A stretch of DNA of 64,000 bases, from NCBI GenBank assembly GCA_012932865.1, contig SAXG01000002.1, positions 2,356,001-2,420,000 of the forward strand. The letters run 5' to 3'. The DNA comes from Amylostereum areolatum (lineage: Eukaryota > Basidiomycota > Agaricomycetes > Russulales > Stereaceae). Below the pieces are notes generated by a model that ran no database searches, had not been told where the DNA came from, and was given only the letters and a program-made list of their open reading frames with translations. Positions 34,292-48,921 of the stretch are shown here, in pieces. The translations under genes and the position numbers were made by a program. Each line of letters starts with the position of its first letter. Position 1 is the stretch's first letter.

Positions 34292-35963
34292 ATGCTGACT
34301 GCCTCTGTACGAAGAACAATAGCTCCGCGCATCCAAACAAGTCTACGACAGGTCTCTACCACGGGGCTTGCCTGTCATCGTCTGTCCTTACTACCCTCCT
34401 TGAGCACTTCGCCTCTCAAGCATAAGTCTCGGGGCAGCTTAAGCCGCTTGTCGGCCCTGTCCTACCCAGTATCGCGGCCAATAACAACTTCTGCCCCTCT
34501 CCATGCTCGCTACAAGCGCTTTGGAGACGCTCCTGGAGTCGAAGGATCAGACCAACCCAAGTCAACACTCGAGTCGTTTACTGTTGGGGAGACCGTGGTA
34601 GTGCTCGTCGCCATCTCTGCAGGAGCATACTACTTTGTTCAGTACGCAATCAATTAATTTTATCTCGCTATCTGCTCACGATTAAATCAAGCTTGGAACG
34701 TGTCCCAGAGACTGGGAGATGGCGTTTCATGGATATAACCCCCCAATACGAAGCCAAGGTAGCCCATTCGCATTGCGCTTACTAGTATTTCCACTCACGA
34801 TACACTAGCTGTGGGAATCCTCTTACCAGGTACTCATGGACGAGTTTAAAGGAAAAATACTCCCGTCCGACCATGTGATCACCCGTCACATACATCGCGT
34901 CGTCTCGCGCATTCTGGAAGCGAACGACTTGGGCTCCCTGCGTTCACTTGAACCTCAAACAAATATGCCCTTTGAATCCGTTCTATTTGGCACTGAAGAC
35001 CGTGTGTTCGAAGACTCTTGGTCTTCGAACACCCCCGCCGCACCAGACTCCGCTCGGAAGACCTGGAACTTACTCGTAGTGAACGATTCCAAGATGGTCA
35101 ACGCAATGGCGACCCCGGGTGCGTGGCTTTGCGTTGGCGTCGGTTCGTTTGGCCAACTTATGCTGATGCTGCACGAATAGGAAGTATCGTCGTCTTCACC
35201 GGAATCTTGCCTGTATGTCAGGATGAGGAAGGCTTAGCTGCCGTACTTGGTCATGGTTCGTATTGTTTGTCTCTACCAGGTTATTAGAATTGTGGACACA
35301 TGCTAACCGTGTACACAGAAATCGCTCACGTAGGTGAGCTCCACGCTCCTCCTCCTACGCTTCTCTACTCACGAGTTCAGTATGCCGACACACCGCAGAA
35401 AGCTATTCCTACTTGAAAGTACTTATGGCCTCTGCCTTCTTGTTTGATCAAGCGTTTGGTTTCGGCCTTGGCTCACTGATCACTACCTTCATAATGGAAC
35501 TCCCCAACTCCCGAAAGCACGAGTTAGAAGGTAAGGTGGTGCCATGCATGATATCCCTGCGTCTAACTTCACACACTATACATCAGCGGACAAGATCGGC
35601 TTGAAGCTCATGGCAAAAGCGTGTTACGACCCCGCTTCTTCCCCGGCGTACATTATTCAATCGCCCGACATCGATATCGGTATCTTTTCTGACAAATCTC
35701 ACAGCATGTTCCGTCGTTTGGGTGCTATGCAGAAACCGGGAAGCTTCACACTGGACTTTATGGAGACACACCCTCCCTCGGAGAAACGTGTGAAGGTGAG
35801 CGATTTCTTCTGTGTATCTCTGCACTAACCAACAAAAGTACGTCAGGCACTCGAAGGCCAGCTTCCAGAGGCATATTCTATTCGGGCTGCCGTCTCAGAC
35901 TGTGGGGGGATGGAGGATCATCTGGGCAGGTTCAGAGATTCTGTCCAGTTCTCCATTGGATAA
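34292..35963 (+). CDS. OMA1: OMA1-like mitochondrial inner-membrane metallopeptidase (M48)
   Basis: Oma1 is a stress-activated zinc protease of the inner membrane. Nine exons (34292-34641, 34692-34758, 34809-35118, 35181-35255, 35319-35333, 35381-35530, 35587-35647, 35705-35795, 35847-35963) sum to 1236 nt, 411 aa. There is an Arg/Ser-rich presequence (SVRRTIAPRIQTSLRQVS), YKRFG, a membrane segment (ETVVVLVAISAGAYYFV), then HLERVPETGRWRFMDITP. The zinc site is GHEIAHVVCRHTAE, with the third ligand in ELEADKIGL. The EIAHV part sits on a 15-nt micro-exon. The first exon alone looks like a small single-membrane protein but splices in frame at 34641 into HLERVPETG. Confidence 0.93.
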
Positions 35964-36323
35964 ACTGCTTCGTATGGACGCAAAACATTCACTACTCCAA
36001 CATTGTACACTTGTCGAGATAGCGGCGAGCAGCCGCTGGCTTCGGACAGGGATGAACGACAAGATTGAACGAGCCGCAGTACAGTTTGTCGACGTCAGAA
36101 TGCAGCCTACTCTGCGACGAAAGTTCCCCGGCGATATTCGCCGGGTGGTTCTCAAGTCCTCCACGAAGTAGGCCTACTGGAAACCCGCGTCTTCGGTGTC
36201 TCTCCAGGATTGAAGGTGTACTATGACATTTCTTGCGCTGATAGCAGGGGCCAGGAGGGACTGAGAGATGAAACTGCATCAGTACAGTATCCTTCATGGA
36301 AACCGATCCACTCTACTGACCGA
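35964..36323. other. Convergent intergenic stretch
   Basis: Between the 3' ends of OMA1 (plus) and the HNH gene (minus). Open frames on both strands are short and overlap each other; no gene supported. Confidence 0.5.
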
Positions 36324-37041
36324 TCAGCCACGCTTAACCCCAAACCGCTGCTTCGCCGCATAACGCCGCCACCGCTGGATATCTTCGCGTTCGAGCAGCA
36401 AATCAAGCGTGTAGAAGTTGCGCGCGAGGTCTTCGTTGCTCGCGACGTGGTGCACGGCGCTATGACACGGCCTGCAGAGCCACGCGACGGCGTTGAGACG
36501 GCCCGCGGGATGCCACTTGCGTTTGATGGCCTTCGCGTGTGTGGAGCGGGGGATGAGATGGTGGTAGGTGAGGGGGACCTCCCGCTCGCACAGTTCACAG
36601 GCGCTCGTGCGCGTTGCAGACCATGCCTGGAAATCGGTTGGAACCTGTCGATTAGGGACACGGCTGTAGGATGAGTGGTTGAACACGCACGGGAGGTGGC
36701 GTGCATGCTTCGCGTGCGTAATCCCTCAATACAGTTCGGATCAACGTCTGCACGCTGTCCTCGTCCGCGCATAGTTCATAAGCAGTGAGACTGTCGACAA
36801 CGGACGGCGGCAAGTCGTCGAGCGGGAGATCGTCTGGATCTTGAGGGGTAGATGTGTGGGAGGCAGTGTGGAAGGACGCGGGGAGGGCGGGCCAGAGCTC
36901 GAGGGAGAGATACGACGTGAATTCATCCAGTGAGTCGTCCTCGACGGTTGGGGCGGGAGAAAGCGCGATGATGCGGCGGGTGAGAGCGTCTTTGAAGGTT
37001 GCGTACTGTGGTGTTGAGAGATCCTGTTCAGCGAGAGGCAT
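36324..37041 (-). CDS. HNH-domain protein, 223 aa
   Basis: Two exons, 36691-37041 and 36324-36644, separated by a 46-nt intron, total 672 nt. The N-terminal part is acidic and helical (EDDSLDEFTSYLSLELWPAL, VVDSLTAYELCADEDSV). The C-terminal part is an HNH nuclease-like zinc fold: CELCEREVPLTYHHLIPRS, then AVAWLCRPCHSAVHHVASNE. Both Cys pairs and the His-His dyad are present, so metal and nucleic-acid binding is plausible. This architecture recurs in fungal proteins annotated only as HNH domain-containing; the biological role is unknown. It starts at the first ATG in frame (37041). Confidence 0.85.
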
Positions 37042-37161
37042 TCCAGGCGAACAGGGGCTGGTTGCAGACGGTGGAAGGGGTAAATAAGTATATGCGGGAG
37101 TACAGTGTACGCTTTGTGGCACGTCTCAAGAACGACGAACAACAAGGCAAGAATTGTACCC

Positions 37162-38136
37162 TCATGAGGTGATAGTAGACAATCGGAAACCAGATAACCA
37201 CACAGCAACTATGAAAACAGAATATTGTACAATCCATTCGTGCTTCTCGACGATCCTCTCCAGGGAAAATCGTCGGTCGATTCCATTCGGAATCAGTACC
37301 CGCCATCGCCGTAGTATCCCCTCTGCGGTGGAGGTTGGCCGTACGGCCCCTCGTAATATTGACCCAGGAGGCGGACCAGGAGGTGGACGCTCATATCCGC
37401 CCTCGTACCCACCGCCACCATACCCACCTTCATATCCGTACGCCGGTTGCTGGGGCGGAGGTGCTGGCGGATAGTATGGCGTGGACTGATTTTGCTCATA
37501 GTACCCCTCGTACGAACGGCCTGGGCCGCTGTACGAGCTCCCGTACGAGCCGCCGGAGAATTGGCCGTATCCGGGTCCACCGGGGTAGCCGTACGGAGGG
37601 CCGTTCTCGTAGTTGTAGTTGTAAGCGGGACCACCGGCGGACTGAGCGTACTCCCATCCGGACGAGCCTTCTCCGTAGCGCTGTGCAGCGAGGGCATGGG
37701 CTTGATGAGCAGCCATCTTCTTGGCCTTGTGGCGATCGAGCCAATCGAGGCCCTTGGTTTCCGCGAGCTTGTCGACTTCGGCGGCGGCGATGGCGGCGAG
37801 GATTTCCTGAGGAATGGAGATCAAGAGAGGTTTGGGGTGAGATGTTGGGGTATTTTAGGCACCTTCATGGTGCCATGGGAGACGGGTTGTCCTGAGGCAC
37901 GGAGATGGGCCTCGTAGGCGTGCATTGCCGCGAAACCGGCGGCTCCTGCGATGACTGGGGCGGGGGTAAGGTGAGCGCGGGTATAACGGGGTTTTGTGGG
38001 AGAGACAATGGGCACCTTCGTGGGATAGACTGGACTGGTGTCTGGGAGTCTCATTGTAGACGTTCTCGTAGTGCTGCTGAGCGGTTGCGTGGTCGAAGGG
38101 GGTGAATCCGCCAAAGATGTCGCCGAGGAAGCTCAT
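37162..38136 (-). CDS. CipC-like (DUF3759) protein with Gly/Tyr/Pro-rich tail
   Basis: Exons 38016-38136, 37863-37954 and 37162-37806. The start MSFLGDIFGGFTPFDHA, YENVYNETPRHQSSLSHE, VIAGAAGFAAMHAYEAHL and EILAAIAAAEVDKLAETKGL follow the fungal CipC family (concanamycin-induced protein C), whose members are often stress-responsive but lack a known activity. The tail is a low-complexity GYGQFSGGSYGSSYSG and PPYGYPGGPGYG region. Near 37365-37375 the composition jumps frame: the +1 frame continues QYYEGPYGQPPPQRGYY and stops at 37293, which suits the family better than the open frame that runs to 37162. So the true C-terminus is uncertain. Confidence 0.85.
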
Positions 38137-38546
38137 GGTGGATAGGAGAGAGGAGGGGTCGGATCATGTTGGAGAGTTGAACAGGAAGGAGATGTGGGCC
38201 CAAGGCTAAGTATAGCAGACGGTCGACCTAACCCCGGACTGGACGGAGTTGAAGTCCATTCGCGTAATCCCGCCCACTGGGCGATGCAAGCGCGGCGTGG
38301 CAGTCGATTCCGGCGGGGGTATGCTCGAAGGCGAGCGATGAGACGAGCGATGAGGAAGATGAGGAAGATGAGGAAGGAAGAAAACGGAAGGGGGGCGCCC
38401 TGGGGGGAGAGCGGGCCGGTGGTGCCGGAATTCCTCTATGTCGGGCCCTGCATTGTTGTCCTTCGAACGCTCATCAAGCGAGCTTGGTTGAAGAGAACGA
38501 GAGTGTATGCAGTCGCCGGGCTGAATCCCGCCCCCCGCCGCCCCCA
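38137..38546. promoter_or_regulatory. Divergent intergenic region, CipC-like gene and WDR48
   Basis: 410 bp between the two start codons. It contains a GAGCGATGAG / GATGAGGAA simple repeat near 38336-38372. No TATA box seen and no further gene. Confidence 0.45.
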
Positions 38547-42863
<4,317 letters not shown>

Positions 42864-43247
42864 TGTATATCAATGGTCGGTTCTTTGGATACAACCTGTG
42901 TACGATGGGTGGAGTGGAGGGCCATATACTAGACATTTACGGCATATTTACCATACTATCTATTGCGCTTTCTCCTTCCTCTTTTTTTCCTGTAAGGAAA
43001 AGTATAACTATAAGCTGGGAACTTGGTAAAATGGCGCCACTCGGGAGTGGAGAAGACTGAACCGAGACTCGCGCGGCGCGTCGGAGTCATGTCTTGCGTT
43101 CCACCTTCACCAACCCACGTCGCCTCTGCGCGGTATCGTAACCATTGTATGGCACAACCCGATCCTAGAAGTAAGATTTGTCTGCTCTAACGCTGCTCCC
43201 ACTTCTGACAAGCCCATACAGAACCGTAATTACCCTACATTGGCTGC
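42864..43247. other. Intergenic stretch before ARH1
   Basis: Contains a possible upstream mini-exon (ATG at 43149, donor gtaag near 43171, acceptor catacag near 43221) that would not stay in frame with ARH1. Otherwise nothing recognised. Confidence 0.4.
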
Positions 43248-44780
43248 ATGGCACCTCTCAAACTCGCCATTGTTGGCGGTGGCCCCTCGGCCTTCTACGT
43301 CGCTTCCCGCCTCCAATCTCTGTTCGACAAAAACAACATACTGTCCTCACGCTTGAAGGTACACGTCTATGACAAGCTGTGGGCACCCCATGGACTGGTG
43401 CGGTACGGAGTTGCGCCCGACCACCCCGAGGTTAAGGTGTGTAGCATGCGTTCCGGCTTTCGAGTGGATGTACGACGTTTTCTACAGAACTGCACGCACA
43501 AGTTCGACGAGGCAGCCGCCGACGAGCGGTTCAAGTTCTTCGGGAACGTCCAAGTGGGCACGCAGACGGCTTCAATAGTGCCGCATGCACTTTCCCTCTC
43601 ACTATCATCCCTCCTCCCCCATTACACTCATCTTCTCTTCTCAACCGGCTGCACGGTCCCCATCCTACACCCCGCACTCCCTCCTTCAGAACATGTCATA
43701 CCGGCGCTCTCCATGGTTCACTGGTATACCCAACACCCCTCCCGTCCAGACCCGCCCCCACTGGACAAAACGTCCCATGTCACGCTCATCGGCCAAGGAA
43801 ACGTCTCCCTCGACGTCGCGCGCATGCTCCTTACCAGCCCCTCCGTCTTGGAAAAGTACGACGTCCCGGAACCGGTGCTCAACGTGCTGAGAAGATCTGC
43901 CGTCAAACATGTCTCTATTGTCGGGACGCCGTGGGCCCCTACAAGCCGCGTTCACAACGAAGGAGCTACGGGAGATGATGAATCTGTCCGACGCCTCGAT
44001 GGACCCACTCGGACCCCGACGTCCTCGTCCCCTCCCGCCGATACGAAGCTGACGCGCCAGCAATCCCGAACGTTGCAGCTTCTTCAGAAGGGTTCCGTCA
44101 ACAAACCCGGGACCACGCCCAAAACGTGGTCCCTCGATTTCTTCCGCTCGCCAACGGGACTGGCCCCGCCGGCATCAGGACACACGTCTGCTCAGCTGTC
44201 GCTGGCACACACCGCTCTGGACGCGAACGCGCGGGCGGCACCGACGGGGGCGACGTCCCAGCTGTCCACAGACCTCGTCGTCACCGCCCTGGGACATCGC
44301 GCGGACCCCGCCCAGGCGTTTTACGATCCACAACTGAGCCACCTGCGCACCGTCACCGGCCGGGTTATCAACGAGCACGGACAGACGTTGCGGAATGTAT
44401 ACGCGTCGGGCTGGGCGGCGATGGGTGCGCGGGGCGTGCTCGCCTCGACTCTACTGGACGCGTATGCGGTCGCTGACACGATCTTGACGGACTACCTGGA
44501 GAAGGTTGGGGACGAGGTGGTCGCGACGACGAGCGTGTCGAGGTCGCCCACGGTCGGCCATTCGCCAGAGGAGATACTGGCTACGGAGGTGGAGCCTGAG
44601 AGCATACCACGGGAGATTGAGGAGGGCCTAAGAGAGGGGCGCGTTGCGGGGTACGAGGAATGGAAGGCGGTGGATGCGGAAGAGGTGAGACGGGGGGCGG
44701 CGATGGGCAAGGAGCGGGAGAGGATGGGTTGGGAGGAGGCGAGTAGATTCCTCGGTCGTAGTCTAACGGCTAAACGTTAA
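43248..44780 (+). CDS. ARH1: NADPH:adrenodoxin (ferredoxin) reductase
   Basis: This FAD enzyme passes electrons from NADPH to mitochondrial ferredoxin for Fe-S and heme A synthesis. The FAD site is LAIVGGGPSAFYVASRL; then WAPHGLVRYGVAPDHPEVK, an in-frame 51-nt intron (43437-43487), STGCTVP, the NADP-binding VTLIGQGNVSLDVARMLL, TPKTWSLDFFRSPTG, and VYASGWAAMGARGVLASTL. Just after HVSIVG (about 43922) the family motif RRGPLQAAFTTKELREMM appears in the next frame, and the original frame returns by about 44020 at LTRQQSRTLQLL. The listed frame stays open, so about 30 residues are mistranslated unless the indels are sequence errors. No mitochondrial presequence precedes the ATG. Confidence 0.9.
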   Translation: MAPLKLAIVGGGPSAFYVASRLQSLFDKNNILSSRLKVHVYDKLWAPHGLVRYGVAPDHPEVKVCSMRSGFRVDVRRFLQNCTHKFDEAAADERFKFFGNVQVGTQTASIVPHALSLSLSSLLPHYTHLLFSTGCTVPILHPALPPSEHVIPALSMVHWYTQHPSRPDPPPLDKTSHVTLIGQGNVSLDVARMLLTSPSVLEKYDVPEPVLNVLRRSAVKHVSIVGTPWAPTSRVHNEGATGDDESVRRLDGPTRTPTSSSPPADTKLTRQQSRTLQLLQKGSVNKPGTTPKTWSLDFFRSPTGLAPPASGHTSAQLSLAHTALDANARAAPTGATSQLSTDLVVTALGHRADPAQAFYDPQLSHLRTVTGRVINEHGQTLRNVYASGWAAMGARGVLASTLLDAYAVADTILTDYLEKVGDEVVATTSVSRSPTVGHSPEEILATEVEPESIPREIEEGLREGRVAGYEEWKAVDAEEVRRGAAMGKERERMGWEEASRFLGRSLTAKR

Positions 44781-45430
44781 TCGTCTAGATCATCCCGTAA
44801 GCACCTTGACGGATCTATTGGGACACTGACTAAGGAATGTCATCCAGATTACGTGTTTCTCCCACCCATCGTCAAGCATTTCATATTTTATCGTTGGCTT
44901 CTCCCTTCCATCCGCTTCATCCGTTGGACATGGAGATGATGATAGCCCAGTTGCACCGGTCGATATAATGGATTGTGCTCCATATTTTCGTCGAATGCGC
45001 CCCAGAGCAAGGACTTGTAAGAATCGTGAGTGATTCTTCTCCAGACTTAACCACGTGACCGCATACGGCCAGCCCTTTAGCCCGTCTTGTCCCAGTCTCA
45101 GCAGTTCAGCCTAGGGCGCATAAACCCATCGCCGCCATATCGGAGGATTAGCCCTGCAGGAATAGGCAATCTGCCATGCGCTGACATTGAATTGGTCGTC
45201 ATATTCCGTCAGCAGCAGACCCCATAGGTCAGACTCTGACGCAGTCACGCCATCGTTCGCGTGTAGCCTTCCTTCGTTGTCGAGCATGGTGTCTTCGCGA
45301 TGGCGCGGTCGGCCCTGCCGAGTTCGACGCATATAAGTATATAGGGAGGGCACGAGGCAGGATTCAGCCCACATCCAACCACCCAGCATCTCTCTCAATC
45401 CAACCCCCCCGATCCACTTACATCTCATCC
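44781..45430. promoter_or_regulatory. Intergenic region with TATA element for NmrA-like copy B
   Basis: ATATAAGTATATAGG at 45331-45345 lies about 90 bp before the ATG at 45431, a spacing like that of copy A. The left part (44781-45300) shows no gene. Confidence 0.6.
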
Positions 45431-46505
45431 ATGTCTGGCTACAAGACTTTCGCTCTCGTCGGCGCCGGAAACCTCGGCCCCTTCATCGTTGAGGCCCTCC
45501 TCGACTCGAAGACCGCAGGCGACATCAGCGAGGTGATCCTGCTCACGCGTCCGGTAAGCCTCCCCATCGATCCCCATCCCCCGCGTTTTCTCTGACATCC
45601 ACGCCGATCGCAGGAATCCGCCACCAAGGACGCCGTCACCCAACTCGCCGCGAAAGGCGCCAAGGTCGTCCCCGTCGACTACGCGAGCGAGGACGCGCTC
45701 AAGGCCGCCCTCGCCGGCGTCGACGTCGTCATCTCCACCCTGAGCCACATCGCGCCCGACGTGCAGGACACGCTCGCGCGCGCCGCGAAGGCCGCCGGCG
45801 TGCAGCTCTTCGCGCCCTCCGAGTTCGGAAACCCGACCGTGGGCATCACCGAGGGCATCCTCGCGGGCAAGGCCGCGTTCCACGCCCGGCTGCAGGAGCT
45901 CGGGCTGCCGTACGCGCTCTTCTTCACCGGTCCGTTCTCGGACTTCATCTGGGCACCGTCAGTGATCCCTCCTTTGCCTCTTGCGCGTCTCCGTCCGCCG
46001 GCTTAACGCGCATGTTTTTTTTTCGTTCTCGGTACAGATTCATCGGCCTTGACGTTGCGGGCGGGAAAGTGTGGGTCGGCGCGGACGGCAACGCGCCGGT
46101 GTCGTTCACGTCCCGAAAGGACATCGGACGCTACGTCGCGTACGTCCTCACCAAGCTCCCCGCCGCCGAGCTCAAGAACGCCATCTTCCGCATCGAGGGC
46201 GACCGCAAGGTGTGTCCCTCCTTTCCCTCTTGTTTTTGATCGAGAGAGGCTGACGATACGGCGCGGCGTCTCAGTCATTCAACGAGGTGTTCAAGGCGTA
46301 CGAGGCCAAGACCGGGAAGAAGGTCGAGGTCACATACAAGCCCGTCGACGAGCTCAAGGCCGCGATCGCGGTCAACCCGTACGACGCTCCCGCCGCGCTC
46401 CACCTGATCTGGGCCGTCGGCGGTGGCCAGGTCGGCACGCCGACGTCCAACGACAAGTTCCCTGGGTGGAACCCCGCGCCCGTGCTCGGCTTTATCGAGA
46501 ACTGA
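45431..46505 (+). CDS. NmrA-like/isoflavone-reductase-like protein, copy B
   Basis: 289 aa from four exons (45431-45553, 45614-45957, 46038-46209, 46275-46505), total 870 nt. The N-terminal nucleotide-binding motif is ALVGAGNLGPFIVEALL (GxGxxG); other landmarks are VDVVISTLSHIAPDVQDTL, LFAPSEFGNPTVGITEG, GKVWVGADGNAPVSFTS and a conserved WNPAPVLGFIEN end. It is the intact paralogue of the gene at 27352 with identical intron placement. Members act on small phenolic or redox substrates, or as NAD(P)-sensing regulators; the substrate here cannot be inferred. A strong TATA box suggests inducible or high expression. Confidence 0.92.
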
Positions 46506-46957
46506 GAAAGGTTGGGTTGGATCAAGGAAGAGTAGGAGACCTGTAATACGTTTGTACCATTAGCTATGGCACGTGGGTGTCGAGGAGAACATCCCTGCTT
46601 TCAATTCAATCATGCATGCAGGAACCGTGTAATTGTTCGAGTGTTAACTGTGAACGGAAGGATGGCAGCATCAACCTACCTTCATTCTCGACCTCGGTAA
46701 AGTACTTATGGTACGGATTCAACAGACAAACAAGTCCATCACATTCGTCGTGACTCGCAGCCAAACACGGAGGGTCTATTAGCTATTAGAGTCCGCATAT
46801 ATAACGAATTAACAGTAACAGCGTGAAGAGCATGTCGTTGCCAATGTCCACAGGCATTGGACCAAAAAGAATAGGAGAACCCTTGACAGCGACAAAGAGT
46901 CACGCCCAAAAGTTGCGAAATCAAAGTCTGGCGGACGACATGACGTAGCCTCGGAAA
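46506..46957. other. Convergent intergenic stretch
   Basis: 3' regions of the NmrA-like copy B and the chitin deacetylase. No gene recognised. Confidence 0.5.
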
Positions 46958-48921
46958 TCAGAACAAACTGGCAAACAAGGCGATCGCCGCGACGAACGTG
47001 CCCGCGTGTGGGACGCTCACGGCGGAGGCGCCGTTGCTTGCTACCACCTTGGACGGTTTGTCCGGAGCCCGAGTTGTTACCGTTACTCGACGAGCCGGAG
47101 CTGCTCGAGTTGGTCGTAGTTTGTCCGCCGACATCTTTGGATAAATCAAGTCAGATGGATAGAATGGAGAAGAGGGAAAGAAGGTACCGACATTCAGAGA
47201 AGGTAGGAAGGGTATAGTTAGTCTCGACGTAGGGGTGTGTCTTGTTGAGCGCCGTGCCGATGGGGACGATGTGCTGGAAGAAAGAAAACACGGTAAGGAC
47301 ATCGGGAATGCAAAGCAAAATGAAACGAAACGTACGTCAAAGGCAGCCTTAAGCTTGGGGTACATGTTGATGGCCTCTTGCATGGTGTAGTTGTTGAGCT
47401 CGTGCGTCAACATGATTCCACCGGCCTGAAAATACCGTCATCAGTAAGATTTTACGAAACACGATAGGCGAACGATGATAGATTCGGACAAAATGATGAA
47501 GAAGAGTAAGAAACAGAATATCACACACCGTGTTGAATGTGCCGCTCGTCTCGTTGCCGATGAACTGGTTATAGTTTGCGTCAACGTCCGCGGGAGTGAT
47601 GCCGTCGACACCGTTCCGCCAGTCGTTGGAGTCATATTGCCAGATGATCGTCGTGAGGTTGAGACCTTTGGCGATGGCGCGGATGCGGTCCTGGCGTTCG
47701 TAACACCATCGGTTGGCTTGAATGTGTGGGAAAAAAACCAAAGGCACGTACATCGACATCTCCGAAAGGGGGACGCCAGCAAGTGGGCGTAACGCCGGTG
47801 ACGAGCTTGATGGCTTGCATCTGTTCCACAATGGAAGCGTGAGATCAAGGGAAAAAAACAGCAACGCGATGAGACTTACCGTGTACCACAGTTCGGCGAA
47901 TGCGTCCTGGCTTGCAAACGATGTCACTGCAAGGATCATTAACGACCGCCCGCCACTTGTCGAACAAATCGCTCACTGTAACGGTGGGACCATGTGTCTG
48001 CATCATGGGACCAGAAGAGGTTAGCGCCGCACGTTGTGGAGGTAAATACAAAGCCACTTACGCACGCAAATTTCGTGGCCGTCCGTGAGGGCGCGCTGCG
48101 CCTCGAGAGGCCAGTCCATGACGTTGCTGCCGATGAAAAACATGGTCGCTTTCTGGTTTTGGGTCTGCAAAAAGTCGTAGAACGCGTTGTGGGAGCAGTT
48201 GGGACCGTCATCGAACCCGTAGCCCATGGTGCGGGGCTCGGGGACACTGGCTATATCGGGACTAAGGCCGGCCAATTTGGGGGTGGTGCATTTTGAACCG
48301 GCGGCACCAGCGGTCCACCCTGGGTAGAAGGGCAGCGGTCAGCGTCGGTCTGTGCGGAGATCGAGCGCGGGGAATTGTGGGTCCACGAGTACGCGTCAGT
48401 GGGAATAGGTCGGCAAGGAACGGTAAGGAGGCACGGACAACCGGCGCAGATAGCGGGAGGAGGGCGGGCGCCGTATCAAAGGTTAAAGTGAGACAGCAAA
48501 AAAACGACACGCACAGCAGTCGGGATCGGCGGCGGCGTTGTAGGTGACGCCCTGAAGGGAGTTGTTGGCGACACCCTTGGGCTGGATGGAGGTGGGGACG
48601 CTGGCTTGGATGGAATTCCATACGGCTTGTCCTCGCGTATCGTTAGCGAGAAGGGTGGCGGGTTGCCAGATAGTGGGGAAAGTGGTGAGTTGAGTGGAGA
48701 CTGGGGCGTAGTAGTACGCGGTACACTCCGCGGTGGGATCTGGAGGGGACGGATCAGAAGAGAACGGAGGTCGGGGAGCCGGTTGACAAGCCTGAGATCT
48801 GAGCCTCGCCCTTCTCCGTGGTGCGATCCTGTGCGATGACGGGGAGAACGAGGGCGGCGAGGGAGAGCGCGGACCAAGCGCGGGGAGATGGCCGAGACGA
48901 AAAGAGCGACGAGAGATACAT
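46958..48921 (-). CDS. Chitin deacetylase (CE4), secreted, GPI-type tail
   Basis: It deacetylates chitin to chitosan in the cell wall. A signal peptide (MYLSSLFS...ALSLAALVLPVIA) is followed by DRTTEKGEAQIS, then DPTAECTAYYYAPVSTQL. NodB motifs: TMGYGFDDGPNCSHNAF (variant of TYDDGP; first Asp present), HTWSHRYMTSFASQDAFAE (metal-binding HxxxH), TPTCWRPPFGDVD, TTIIWQYDSNDW, and MLTHELNNYTM. A Ser/Gly-rich linker (TTTNSSSSGSSSNGNNSG) should lead to a GPI signal (VSVPHAGTFVAAIALFASLF), but the two are in different frames, with a one-base break near 47045-47065. The first intron has a GC donor (gcttgt). Many introns of about 50 nt. Confidence 0.9.

Noticed and set aside
34292..34657. Separate 121-aa small mitochondrial membrane protein
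   Set aside because: Splicing from 34641 to 34692 continues it in frame into OMA1 (HLERVPETGRWRF), with the exon sum a multiple of three.
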